From Theocolax elegans (taxonomy: Eukaryota; Arthropoda; Insecta; Hymenoptera; Cerocephalidae), in NCBI GenBank assembly GCA_026168455.1, contig CM047431.1:64484668-64548667 (forward strand): a stretch of DNA of 64,000 nucleotides. The letters run 5' to 3'. The notes beneath the pieces were generated by a model. That model worked only from the letters and a program-made list of their open reading frames with translations, was not told the DNA's origin and made no database searches. Below are positions 20,401 through 33,714 of the stretch, one piece after another; the first letter of the stretch is position 1, and every line of letters starts with the position of its first letter. Both the position numbers and the translations under genes were made by a program.

Positions 20401-22320
20401 TGTATATTTTCACACATATAAATGCATTTGAATTTGATCAACCCGGCCGGGGAACAATACTGAAAATATTAAAAAAATCGATGTTTTTACCGTTTATGTG
20501 TGTGTCTTTACGCTTAAAAATGCATTTGAATAAGATCGACTGGGCCAGGGATCGAAACTGAAAATTTTTTAAAAATAGATGTTTTAGTCATTATTTTGTA
20601 TATTTTCACACATATAAATGCATTTGAATTAGATCAATCCGGCCGGGGAATGTAACTGAAAATATTCAAAAAACCGATGTTTTGGCCGTTTTTATGTGTG
20701 TGTTTACACTTGAAAATGCATTTGAATTTGATCAACGCGGACGGGGAACGAAACTAAAATATTGAAAAAGTCGAGGTATTGGCCGGTTATATGTGTATTT
20801 CGCACATATAAATGCATTTGAATTTGATCAACCCGGCCGGGGCACGAAATTGAAAATATTGAAAAAATCGACGGTTTTGCCGGTTTTATGTATATTTTCA
20901 CACATAAATGTATTTGAATTTGATCAACCCGGCCGGGGAACAAAACTGAAAATATTGAAGAAATAGAGGTTTTGGTCGGTATTTTGTGTATTTTCACACA
21001 TATAAATGCATTTGAATTTGATTAACCCGGCCGGGGAACGAAACTGAAAATATTGAAGAAATAGAGGTTTTGGTCGGTATTTTGTGTATTTTCACACATA
21101 TAAATGCATTTGAATTTGATTAACCCGGCCGGGGAACGAAACTGAAAATTTTTAAAAAATCAACGTTTTGGCCGGTTTTATGTATATTTTCACACATATA
21201 AATGCATTTGAATTTGATTAACCCTGCCGGGGAACAATACTGAAAATATTGAAAAAATCGATGTTTTTACCGTTTATGTGTGTGTCTTTACGCTTAAAAA
21301 TGCATTTGAATAAGATCGACTGGGCCAGGGATCGAAACTGAAAATTTTTTAAAAATAGATGTTTTAGTCAGTATTCTGTGTATTTTCACACATATAAATG
21401 CATTTGAATTTGATCAATCCGGCCGGGGAATGTAACTGAAAATATTCAAAAAACCGATGTTTTGGCCGTTCTTATGTGTCTGTTTACACTTGAAAATGCA
21501 TTTGAATTTGATCAACGCGGACGGGGAACGAAACTGAAAATTTTTTAAAAATAGATGTTTTAGTCAGTATTCTGTGTATTTTCACACATATAAATGCATT
21601 TGAATTTGATCAATCCGGCCGGGGAACGAAACTAAAATATTGAAAAAGTCGAGGTATTGGCCGGTTATATGTGTATTTCGCACATATAAATGCATTTGAA
21701 TTTGATCAACCCGGCCGGGGAACGAAACTGAAAATTTTTAAAAAATCAACGTTTTGGCCGGTTTTATGTATATTTTCACACATATAAATGCATTTGAATT
21801 TGATCAACCCGGCCGGGGAACAAAACTGAAAATATTGAAGAAATAGAGGTTTTGGTCGGTATTTTGTGTATTTTCACACATATAAATGCATTTGAATTTG
21901 ATTAACCCGGCCGGGGAACGAAACTGAAAATTTTTAAAAAATCAACGTTTTGGCCGGTTTTATGTATATTTTCACACATATAAATGCATTTGAATTTGAT
22001 TAACCCTGCCGGGGAACAATACTGAAAATATTGAAAAAATCGATGTTTTTACCGTTTATGTGTGTGTCTTTACGCTTAAAAATGCATTTGAATAAGATCG
22101 ACTGGGCCAGGGATCGAAACTGAAAATTTTTTAAAAATAGATGTTTTAGTCAGTATTCTGTGTATTTTCACACATATAAATGCATTTGAATTTGATCAAT
22201 CCGGCCGGGGAATGTAACTGAAAATATTCAAAAAACCGATGTTTTGGCCGTTCTTATGTGTCTGTTTACACTTGAAAATGCATTTGAATTTGATCAACGC
22301 GGACGGGGAACGAAAATGAA
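20401..22320. repeat. Higher-order repeat of about 780 bp (8 monomers), three partial rounds
   Basis: The diagnostic run of variants (GGAACAATACTGAAAATATT, then GATCGACTGGGCCAGGGATC, then GGGGAATGTAACTG with AAAAAACCGATG) recurs at 20,401, 21,181 and 21,963, offsets of 780 and 782 bp. Some monomers inside the rounds are gained or lost, so the copies are not exact. Confidence 0.75.
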
Positions 22321-22625
22321 AATTTTTTAAAAATAGATGTTTTAGTCAGTATTCTGTGTATTTTCACACATATAAATGCATTTGAATATTATCAACCCGG
22401 CCGGGGAACGAAACTGAAAATATTGAAATAATCGACGTTTAGGCCGGTTTTATGTGTATTTTGACACATATAAATGCATTTGAATTTGATCATCCAGGCC
22501 GGGGACGAAACTGAAAATTTTGAAGAAATCGATGTTTTGACCGTTTATGTGTGTGTCTTTACGCTTAAAAATGCATTTGAATAAGATCAACCCGGCCGGG
22601 GAACGAAACTGAAAATATTGAAAAA

Positions 22626-23480
22626 ATCGGCGTTTTGACCGTCTATATGTGTGTGTATACACTTAAAAATGCATTAGAATTTGATGAACCCGGCCGGGGA
22701 ACGGAACTGAAAATATTGAAAAAGTCGACGTTTTGGCCGGTTTTATGTGTATTTTGATACATATAAATGCATTTAAATTTGATCAACCAGGCCGGGGAAC
22801 GAAACTGAAACTATTGAAAAAACGACGCTTTGGCCGTTTATATGTGTATTTCGACACGTATAAATGCATTTGAATTTGATCTACCCGGCCTGGGAACGAA
22901 ACTGAAAATATTGAAAAAATCGATGTTTTTACCGTTTATGTGTGTGTCTTTACGCTTAAAAATGCATTTGAATGAGATCAACCTAACCGGGGCACGCAAC
23001 TGAAAATATTGAAAAAATCGATGTTTTTACCGTTTATGTGTGTGTCTTTACGCTTAAAAATGCATTAGAATTTGATCAACCCGGCCGGGGAACGAAACTG
23101 AAAATATTGAAAAATCGATGTTTTGGCCGGTTATATGTGTGTCTTTACGCTTAAAAATGCATTTGAATGAGATCAACCTAACCGGGGCACGCAACTGAAA
23201 ATATTGAAAAAATCGGCGTTTTGACCGTCTATATGTGTGTGTATACACTTAAAAATGCATTAGAATTTGATGAACCCGGCCGGGGAACGGAACTGAAAAT
23301 ATTGAAAAAGTCGACGTTTTGGCCGGTTTTATGTGTATTTTGATACATATAAATGCATTTAAATTTGATCAACCAGGCCGGGGAACGAAACTGAAACTAT
23401 TGAAAAAACGACGCTTTGGCCGTTTATATGTGTATTTCGACACATATAAATGCATTTGAATTTGATCTACCCGGCCGGGG
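22626..23480. repeat. Duplicated multi-monomer block, about 585-bp offset
   Basis: The variants GGCGTTTTGACCGTCTATAT, ATTTTGATACATATAAATGC and AAAAAACGACGCTTTGGCCG recur in order about 586 bp apart (from 22,626 and from 23,212), six monomers. Part of the same run recurs a third time at about 24,800-25,000. Confidence 0.7.
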
Positions 23481-24299
23481 AACGAAACTGAAAATATTGA
23501 AAAAATCGATGTTTTTACCGTTTATGTGTGTGTCTTTACGCTTAAAAATGCATTAGAATTTGATCAACCCGGCCTGAGAACGAAATTGAAAATTTTTAAA
23601 AATAGATGTTTTGGCCGGTTATATGTGTGTCTTTACGCTTAAAAATGCATTTGAATGAGATCGATCCGGCCGGGGAACAAAATTGAAAATTCTTTAAACA
23701 TAGATGTATTTTGACACATATAATGCATTTGAATTGATCTAGCAGGCCGGGTAACGAAACTGAAAATATTGAAAAATCAATGTTTTTACCGTTTATGTAT
23801 GTGTCTTTACGCTTAAAAATGCATTTGAATTTGATCAACCTGGCCGGGGATTGAAACTGAAAATAATGAAAAAGTGGACGTTTTGGCCGGATTAATGTGT
23901 ATTTTCACACATATAAATGCATTGAATTTGATCAACCCGGCCTGAGAACGAAATTGAAAATTTTTAAAAAATCGACGTTTTGGCCGGTTTTATGTATATT
24001 TTCACACATATAAATGCATTTGAATTTGATCTACCCGGCCGGGGAACGAAACTGAAAATATTGAAAAAATCGATGTTTTTACCGTTTATGTGTGTGTCTT
24101 TACGCTTAAAAATGCATTAGAATTTGATCAACCCGGCCGGGGAACGAAACTGAAAATATTGAAAAATCGATGTTTTGGCCGGTTATATGTGTGTCTTTAC
24201 GCTTAAAAATGCATTTGAATGAGATCGATCCGGCCGGGGAACAAAATTGAAAATTCTTTAAACATAGATGTATTTTGACACATATAAATGCATTTGAAT

Positions 24300-26340
24300 T
24301 TGATCAACCAGGCCGGAGAACGAAACTAAAAATATTGAAAAAATCGATGTTTTTACCGTTTATGTGTGTGTCTTTACGCTTAAAAATGCTTTGGAATGAG
24401 ATCGACCCAGCCGGGGAACGAAACTGAAAATGTCGAAAAATTCGACGTTTTGGCCGATTATATGTGTATTTTGACACATATAAATGCATTTGAATTTGAT
24501 CTAGCAGGCCGGGTAACGAAACTGAAAATATTGAAAAATCAATGTTTTTACCGTTTATGTATGTGTCTTTACGCTTAAAAATGCATTTGAATTGATCAAC
24601 CCGGCCGGGGAACGAAACTGAAAATATTGAAAAAGTCGACGTTTTGGCCGGTATTATGTGTATTTTCACACATATAAATGCATTTGAATTTGATCAACCC
24701 GGCCTGAGAACGAAATTGAAAATTTTTAAAAAATCGACGTTTTGGCCGGTTTTATGTATATTTTCACACATATAAATGCATTGAATTTGATCTACCCGGC
24801 CGGGGAACGGAACTGAAAATATTGAAAAAGTCGACGTTTTGGCCGGTTTTATGTGTATTTTGATACATATAAATGCATTTAAATTTGATCAACCAGGCCG
24901 GGGAACGAAACTGAAACTATTGAAAAAACGACGCTTTGGCCGTTTATATGTGTATTTCGACACGTATAAATGCATTTGAATTTGATCTACCCGGCCTGGG
25001 AACGAAACTGAAAATATTGAAAAAATCGATGTTTTTACCGTTTATGTGTGTGTCTTTACGCTTAAAAATGCATTAGAATTTGATCAACCCGGCCGGGGAA
25101 CGAAACTGAAAATATTGAAAAATCGATGTTTTGGCCGGTTATATGTGTGTCTTTACGCTTAAAAATGCATTTGAATGAGATCGACCCGGCCGGGGAACAA
25201 AATTGAAAATTCTTTCAACATAGATGTATTTTGACACATATAAATGCATTTGAATTTGATCAACCAGGCCGGAGAACGAAACTAAAAATATTGAAAAAAT
25301 CGATGTTTTTACCGTTTATGTGTGTGTCTTTACGCTTAAAAATGCTTTGGAATGAGATCGACCCAGCCGGGGAACGAAACTGAAAATATCGAAAAAGTCG
25401 ACGTTTTGGCCGATTATATGTGTATTTTGACACATATAAATGCATTTGAATTTGATCTAGCAGGCCGGGTAACGAAACTGAAAATATTGAAAAAATCAAT
25501 GTTTTTACCGTTTATGTATGTGTCTTTACGCTTAAAGATGCATTTGAATTTGATCAACCTGGCCGGGGATTGAAACTGAAAATAATGAAAAAGTGGACGT
25601 TTTGGCCGGATTAATGTGTATTTTCACACATAAATGCATTTGAATTGATCAACCCGGCCTGAGAACGAAATTGAAAATTTTTAAAAAACGACGCTTTTGG
25701 CCGGTTTATATGTGTATTTTCGAACGTTATAAATGCATTTGAATTTGATCTACCCGGACCTGGGAACGAAACTGAAAATATTGAAAAAATCGATGTTTTT
25801 ACCGTTTATGTGTGTGTCTTTACGCTTAAAAATGCATTATGAATTTGATCAACCGGCCGGGGAACGAAACTGAAAATATTGAAAAAATCGATGTTTTGGC
25901 CGGTTATATGTGTGTCTTTACGCTTAAAAATGCATTTTGAATGAGATCGACCGGCCGGGGAACAAAATTGAAAATTCTTTCAACATAGATGTATTTTGAC
26001 ACATATAAATGCATTTGATTTGATCAACCAGGCCGGAGAACGAAACTAAAAATATTGAAAAATCGATGTTTTTTACCGTTTATGTGTGTGTCTTTACGCT
26101 TAAAATGCTTTGGAATGAGATCGACCCAGCCGGGGAACGAAACTGAAATATCGAAAAGTCGACGTTTTGGCCGATTATATGTGTATTTTGACACATATAA
26201 ATGCATTTGAATTGATCTAGCAGGCCGGGTAACGAACTGAAAATATTGAAAAACTCAATGTTTTTACCGTTTATGTATGTGTCTTTACGCTTAAAGATGC
26301 ATTTGAATTTGATCAACCTGGCCGGGGATTGAAACTGAAA
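24300..26340. repeat. Higher-order repeat of about 957 bp
   Basis: The run beginning GATCAACCAGGCCGGAGAAC and continuing with AATGCTTTGGAATGAGATCG and GATCTAGCAGGCCGGGTAAC occurs at 24,301, 25,258 and 26,022 (offsets 957 and 764), so the third round is shorter. Confidence 0.7.
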
Positions 26341-29029
26341 ATAATGAAAAAGTGGACGTTTTGGCCGGATTAATGTGTATTTTCACACATATAAATGCAT
26401 TTGAATTTGATCAACCCGGCCTGAGAACGAAATTGAAAATTTTTAAAAATCGACGTTTTGGCCGGTTTTATGTATATTTTCACACATATAAATGCATTTG
26501 AATTTGTTCTACCCGGCTGGGGAACGGAATTGAAAATATTGAATAAATCCATGTTTATACCGTTTATTAGTGTTTCTTTACGCTTAAAAATGCATTTGAA
26601 TTTGATCAACCCGGCAGGGAACGAAACTGAAAATATTGAAAAAGTCGACGTTTGGCCGGTTTTATGTATATTTTCACTCATCTAATGCATTGAATTTGAT
26701 CAACCAGGCCGGCGGCACACGAAACTGCAAATATTGAAATATCGATGTTTTACCGTTTATGTGTGTGTCTGTAACGCCTTAAAAATGCATTTGAATGAAG
26801 ATCGGACCCGGCCGGGGAACGAAACTGAAAATATTTGAAAAAGTCGACGGTTTTTGGCCGGTTTTATGTGTGTTTTGACACAAAAAATTCATTTGAATTT
26901 GATCAACCAGGCCGGTGGAACAAACTGAAAAATATTGAAAAAGTCGACGTTTTGGCCGTATTATGTGTATTTTCACACATATAGATGCATTTGAATTTGA
27001 TCAACCAGGCCGGGGAACGAAACTGAAAATATTGAAAATATCGATCTTTTTACCGTTTTATGTGTGTTGTCTTTACGCTTAAAATTGCATTTGAATGAGA
27101 TCGACCCGGCCGGGGAACGAAACTGAAAATATTGAAAAAGTCGACGTTTTGGCCGGTTTTATGTGTGTTTTGACACAAAAAAATGCATTTGAATTTGATC
27201 AACCAGGCCGGGGAACAAAACTGAAAATATTGAAAAAGTCGACGTTTTGGCCGGTATTATGTGTATTTTCACACATATAGATGCATTTGAATTTGATCAA
27301 CCAGGCCGGGGAACGAAACTGAAAATATTGAAAATATCGATGTTTTTACCGTTTATGTGTGTGTCTGTACGCTTAAAAATGCATTTGAATGAGATCGACC
27401 CGGCCGGGGAACGAAACTGAAAATATTGAAAAAGTCGACGTTTTGGCCGTTTATATGTGTATTTTGACACATATAAATGCATTTGAATTTGATCAACCAG
27501 GTCGGGGACGAAACTGAGAATTTTGAAGAAATCGATGTTTTTACCGTTTATGTGTGTGTCCTTACGCTTAAAAATGCATTTGAATAAGATCAACCTAACC
27601 GGGGCACGAAACTGACAATATTGAAAAAGTGGACGTTTTGACCGGTTTTATGTGTATTTTGACACATATAAATGCTACCGTTTATGTGTGTGTCTGTACG
27701 CTTAAAAATGCATTTGAATGAGATCGACCCGGCCGGGGAACGAAACTGAAAATATTGAAAAAGTCGACGTTTTTTTGGCCGTTTATATGTGTATTTTGAC
27801 ACATATAATGCATTTGAATTTGATCACCCAGTGTCGGGGACGGAAACTGAGAATTTTGAAGAAATCGATTGTTTTTACGTTTATGTGTGTTTCCTTACGC
27901 TTAAAAATGCATTTGAATAAGATCACCTAACGGGGCACGAAACTGACAATATTGAAAAAGTGGACGTTTTGACCGGTTTTATGTGTATTTTGACACATAT
28001 AAATGCATTTGAATTTGATCAACGAGGCCGGGGAACGAAACTGAAAATATTGAAAATTTCGACATTTAGGCCGGTTTTATGTGTATTTTGACACATATAA
28101 ATGCATTTGAATTTGGTCAACCTGGCCGGGGAACGAAACTGGAAATATTGAAAATATCGATGTTTTTACCGTTTATGTGTGTCTTTACGCTTAAAAATGC
28201 ATATGAATGAAATCGGCCCGGCCGGGGAACGACACTGAAAATATTGAAAAAGTCGACGTTTTGGCCGGTTTTATGTGTATTTTGACACAAAAAAATGCAT
28301 TTGAATTTGAGCAACCCGCCCGGGGAACGAAACTGAAAATATTGAAAAACTCGATGTATTTACCGTTCATGTGTGCGTCTTTACGCTTAAAAATGCATTT
28401 GAATAAGATCAACCTAACCGGGGCACGAAACTTCAAATATTGAAAAAGTCGACGTTTTGGCCGGTTTTATGTGTATTCTGACACATATAAATGCATTTAA
28501 ATTTGATCAACCAGGTCGGGGAACGAAACTGGAAATAATGAAAAAGTGGACGTTTTGACCGGTTTTATGTGTATTTTGACACATATAAATGCATTTGAAT
28601 TTGATCAACGAGGCCGGGGAACGAAACTGAAAATATTGAAAAAATCGACGTTTCGGCCGGTTTTATGTGTATTATCACGCAAAAAATGGCATTAGAATAT
28701 AATCAACCTGGCCGGCGAACGAAATTGAAAATATTGAAAAAATCGTCGTTTTGACCGTTTATATCTGTGTTTACGCTTAATAATGCATTTGAATTTGATC
28801 TACCTGGCCGTACAACGAGATTGAAAATATCGAAAAATTGACGTTTTGTCTTATTTTATGTGTATTTTCACACGTATAAATGCATTTTAAATTGATCAAA
28901 CCGGCCGGGGAACGAAACTCAAAATATTGAAAAAATCGATGTTTTGGCCGTTTATATGTGTGTATTTACGCTTAAAAGTGCATTTGAACTTGATCTACCC
29001 GACCGGGGAGCGAAATTAAAAATATTGAA

Positions 29030-29800
29030 AAATTGACGTTTTGGCCGGTCTTTTGTGTATTTTGACACATATAAATGCATTTGAACTTGATCATCGAGGC
29101 CGGGGAACGAAACTGAAAATATTGAAAAAATCGACGTTTTGGCCGTTTATATGTGTGTGTTTACGCTTAATAATGCATTTGAATTTCATCTACACGGCCG
29201 GGGAACGAAACTGAAAATATTGAAAAACTGACGTTTTGGCAGGTTTGATGTGTATTTTCACACATATAAATGCATTTAAAATTGAGCAACCCAGCCGGGG
29301 AACGTAACTGAAAATATTGAAAAAATCGACGTTTTGGCCGTTTACATGTGTGTGTTTACGCTTAAAAATGCATTTGATCTTAATCTACCCGACCGGGGAG
29401 CGAAATTAAAAATATTGAAAAATTGACGTTTTGGCCGGTCTTTTGTGTATTTTGACACATATAAATGCATTTGAACTTGATCATCGAGGCCGGGGAACGA
29501 AACTGAAAATATTGAAAAAATCGACGTTTTGGCCGTTTATATGTGTGTGTTTACGCTTAATAATGCATTTGAATTTCATCTACACGGCCGGGGAACGAAA
29601 CTGAAAATATTGAAAAACTGACGTTTTGGCAGGTTTGATGTGTATTTTCACACATATAAATGCATTTAAAATTGAGCAACCCAGCCGGGGAACGTAACTG
29701 AAAATATTGAAAAAATCGACGTTTTGGCCGTTTACATGTGTGTGTTTACGCTTAATAATGCATTTGAACTTGATCTACCCGGCCGGAGAACGAAATTAAA
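29030..29800. repeat. 390-bp duplicated block (4 monomers)
   Basis: The variants GGCCGGTCTTTTGTGTATTT, TTGATCATCGAGGCCGGGGA and GGCAGGTTTGATGTGTATTT recur 390 bp apart, almost unchanged. A similar 388-bp block is repeated at 30,455-30,842 and 30,843-31,040, with a related copy 2.3 kb upstream at 28,117. Confidence 0.75.
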
Positions 29801-32269
29801 AATATTAAAAAATTGACGTTTTGGCCGGTTTGATGTGTTTTTGCACACATATAAATGCATTTTAACTTGATCAACGAGGCCGGGGAACGAAACTGAAAAT
29901 ATTGAAAATATCGACGTTTTGGCCGTTTATATGTGTGTGTTTACGCTTAATAATGCATTTGAATTTCATCTACAAGGCCGGGTAAGAAACTGACAATATT
30001 GAAAAATCGACGTTTTGGCCGTTTACATGTATGTGTTTACGCTTAAAAATGCATTTGAACTTGATCTGCCCGGCCGGGGAGGGAATTTAAAAATATTGAA
30101 AAATTGACGTTTTGTCCGGTTTTATGTGTATTTTAACACATAAAAATGCATTAGAATATGATCAACCTGGCCGGCGAACGAAATTGAAAAAATTGAAAAA
30201 ATCGTCGTTATTGCCGTTTATATGTGTGTGTTTATGCTTAAAAATGCATTTGAACTTGATCAACCCGGCCGGGGAACGAAATTGAAAATATTGAAAAACT
30301 CGATGTATTTACCGTTTATGTGTGCGTCTTTACGCTTAAAAATGCATTTGAATAAGATCAATCTAACCGGGGAACGAAACTGAAAATATTGAAATGTCGA
30401 CGATTTGGCCGGTTTTATGTGTATTTTGACAAATATAAATGCATTTGAATTTGATCAACCTGGCCGGGGAACGAAACTGGAAATATTGAAAATATCGATG
30501 AAGTTACCGTTTATGTGTGTCTTTACGCTTAAAAATGCATATGAATGAAATCGGCCCGGCCGGGGAACGACACTGAAAATATTGAAAAAGTCGACGTTTT
30601 GGCCGGTTTTATGTGTATTTTGACACAAAAAAATGCATTTGAATTTGAGCAACCCGCCCGGGGAACGAAACTGAAAATATTGAAAAACTCGATGTATTTA
30701 CCGTTTATGTGTGCGTCTTTACGCTTAAAAATGCATTTGAATAAGATCAACCTAACCGGGGCACGAAACTGAAAATATTGAAATGTCGACGATTTGGCCG
30801 GTTTTATGTGTATTTTGACAATATAAATGCATTTGAATTTGATCAACCTGGCCGGGGAACGAAACTGGAAATATTGAAAATATCGATGAAGTTACCGTTT
30901 ATGTGTGTCTTTACGCTTAAAAATGCATATGAATGAAATCGGCCCGGCCGGGGAACGACACTGAAAATATTGAAAAAGTCGACGTTTTGGCCGGTTTTAT
31001 GTGTATTTTGACACAAAAAAATGCATTTGAATTTGAGCAACCCGCCCGGGGAACGAAACTGAAAATATTGAAAAACTCGATGTATTTACCGTTTATGTGT
31101 GCGTCTTTACGCTTAAAAATGCATTTGAATAAGATCAACCTAACCGGGGCACGAAACTGAAAATATTGAAAAAGTCGACGTTTTGGCCGGTTTTATGTGT
31201 ATTCTGACACATATAAATGCATTTAAATTTGATCAACCAGGTCGGGGAACGAAACTGGAAATAATGAAACAGTGGACGTTTTGACCGGTTTTATGTGTAT
31301 TTTGACACATATAAATGCATTTGAATTTGATCAACGAGGCCGGGGAACGAAACTGAAAATATTGAAAAACTCGATGTATTTACCGTTTATGTGTGCGTCT
31401 TTACGCTTAAAAATGCATTTGAATAAGATCAATCTAACCGGGGAACGAAACTGAAAATATTGAAATGTCGACGATTTGGCCGGTTTTATGTGTATTTTGA
31501 CACATATAAATGCATTTAAATTTGATCAACCAGGTCGGGGAACGAAACTGAAAATAATGAAAAAGTGGACGTTTTGACCGGTTTTATGTGTATTTTGACA
31601 CATATAAATGCATTTGAATTTGATCAACGAGGCCGGGGAACGAAACTGAAAATATTGAAAATATCGATGTTTTTACCGTTTATGTGTGTCTTTACGCTTA
31701 AAAATGCATTTGAACTCGATCAACCCGGCCGGGGAACGAAACTGAAAATATTGAAAAAGTCGACGTTTTGGCCGGTTTTATGTGTATTTTCACACATATA
31801 AATGCATTTGAATTTGATTAACCAGGCCGGCGAACGAAACTGAAAATATTGAAAAAATCGATGTTTTTACCGTTTATGTGTGTGTCGTTACGCTTAAAAA
31901 TGCATTTGAATTTTATCAATCCGGCCGGGTAACGAAACTGAAAATAGTGAAAAAGTGGACGTTTTGACCGGTTTTATGTGTATTTTGACACATATAAATG
32001 CATTTGAATTTGATCAACGAGGCCGGGGAACGAAACTGAAAATATTGAAAATATCGATGTTTTTACCGTTTATGTGTGTCTTTACGCTTAAAAATGCATA
32101 TGAATGAAATCGGCCCGGCCGGGGATCAAAATTGAAAATTATTTAAACATAGATGTTTTGGTCCGTATTCTGTGTATTTTCACACATATAAATGCATTTG
32201 AACTCGATCAACCCGGCCGGGGAACGAAACTGAAAATATTGAAAAAGTCGACGTTTTGGCCGGTTTTAT

Positions 32270-32273
32270 GTGA
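32270..32273 (+). other. Left target-site duplication of element 2
   Basis: GTGA directly before the LTR pairs with GTGT directly after the right LTR (44,530-44,533). Removing the element rejoins TTTTATGTG to TATTTTCACA, exactly the satellite sequence, so a 4-bp duplication with one later change is the simplest reading. Confidence 0.7.
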
Positions 32274-33304
32274 TGTGACGTGGTATTCGCGTACCCGATT
32301 CAATTAATTCATTAATGTAATTAATAAAAACCGTTGGGCCGCGTTGCCCAATACCGCGCACACAATTATTTATTTATTTATTCGAACTGCGGGCTGTCGC
32401 CAGTAACGCGAGTTCGCTGGGACGATCGGTGTGGAGGATTCGGGCAATCCTCCTTGCCTCGACACGATTTATAAAAAATTAAAGGAAGTCGGCGGGAGCG
32501 GGGAGAACACAATAAACACACTCAGTTAAAATAAAATGAATGAAACATTTATTTTCTATAATTTAACAATTGGCCATCCGGGCCGTGTGCCGCGACAAAG
32601 GTTGTTTCGCGCGGGCGGAAGTATCGGGAGCCAACCGGATCGAGATCCTCGCCTGCGGTTGACTCTTCCGATCTCCGCTATTCGGGTACCGGCGTACCCG
32701 AATACACTCCCAATGTGCACACTCTCATACACTCGGGGGAAAGGGGGGAACGCACGGTAATATAAGCACAACTTACCGGGGGTGCGCCCCGTGGATGGCC
32801 CAGCCGATCCGTGTCCCTTTTGTCCTCCTGGGCAACGGAGAACGACGTCGGCTGCGGTGGTGGAAGGCGGCCCTGTGCCGCTGCGAGTGCCTCGCGATCC
32901 GCGTCCGCACTCACACCAACACTTCCCGTCGTTAACACACACCGATTCACTCGCGGCTCACTCACGAGGATGTTCCGGGGTCCGACGGCTTTGCGCCTCA
33001 CGCGCCTTTTCTTAGCCGAAAAACTTTCGATCGGTCCGGATAAGTTTGTCCGCCTCGAGCGGCGGATCGGGACGTACTAATTAGGCAATCGCCTAATTTT
33101 CGAAAAAGGGATGAGAGTGGGAAACACACACACACTCTCGCGCTCTCATCCATACGTACTATTGCGCGTGTAATTGTACACTTGATTCTGTAAACAAATG
33201 TCGTCGGTTGGCCTTGACATACCAAAGGCTCCGAAGACTTACATTTAACAGGATTTTAAATATTCTATTCGTCGTGAATAGATTGTGTGACGATTTCCGT
33301 CACA
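32274..33304 (-). repeat. 3' LTR of element 2
   Basis: 1,031 bp, from TGTGACGTGG to TTTCCGTCACA, matching 43,508-44,529 with about 27 substitutions, one 8-bp and one 1-bp indel seen by eye (about 97%). TGTGAC...GTCACA forms the terminal inverted ends. GC-rich open frames inside both LTR copies are chance frames. Confidence 0.95.
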
Positions 33305-33326
33305 AAGCCCCCCCTAGTCTCCACTT
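33305..33326 (-). other. Polypurine tract of element 2
   Basis: On the minus strand AAGTGGAGACTAGGGGGGGC followed by TT abuts the 3' LTR (TGTGACGG). A G-rich purine run in this place primes plus-strand synthesis in LTR elements. Confidence 0.75.
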
Positions 33327-33520
33327 CCCTCGGGAAGGCCGAGTCGAAAGAAAGGCACAATCTATCCACGACTGCGCGCTGTACGCTTTTCTTCTTTTCT
33401 TCAATTGGAGGCTGCTTCAATGATTCTTCGTGCTTCGGATGATATTGACGTGGCATACAGTCACCAGGCCTAGCCTTCACTGACTGTTCTCATGTACGCC
33501 GATACGTTTTTCCTACCGCT

Positions 33521-33676
33521 TTACATGGCAACCCGAGGTGGTACATATCTCTTCACATCGGGTATGTGTACCACGGTCCGTTTCCGACCAGACTCTTCTA
33601 GTCTCAGAACTACTGGAGATAGTACTTCTTTAACATCAAAGGGTCTGTCATACTTTGGTGCCAGTTTAGCAGACAT
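33521..33676 (-). pseudogene. Integrase C-terminal (GPY/F-type) remnant of element 2
   Basis: Fifty-one codons, MSAKLAPKYDRPFDVKEVL to VHIPDVKRYVPPRVAM and a stop. This is the GPY/F module that ends integrase in Ty3/Gypsy elements (KYDxPF plus the VHIxxxKRY tail). It lies only about 40 bp beyond the zinc-binding domain, so the catalytic core that should stand between them is missing. Confidence 0.7.
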
Positions 33677-33714
33677 GCCTTACGCACCTTAGGAAAGTGT
33701 ACGGCCAATTTAAA

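Larger units (their letters stand above)
19976..32269. repeat. Satellite array, left block
   Basis: About 12.3 kb of tandem monomers of 97-98 bp, roughly 126 copies. Conserved core in the orientation given: ATGCATTTGAATTTGATCAA, CCCGGCCGGGGAACGAAACT, GAAAATATTGAAAAA. Two types differ mainly in one segment: type A has TATGTGTATTTT(C/G)ACACATA, type B has TATGTGTGTGTCTTTACGCTT. The first 2 kb are mostly type A. Higher-order structure is short and irregular (780, about 957, about 585 and about 390 bp periods), and monomers differ more than in the right block. All open frames inside are chance frames: both strands are open and monomer length is not a multiple of three. Confidence 0.97.

Noticed and set aside
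32536..33225. GC-rich overlapping open frames in the element 2 LTR, mirrored in the other LTR
   Set aside because: Frames are open on both strands in several registers, as expected from GC-rich DNA; they cross no known domain.
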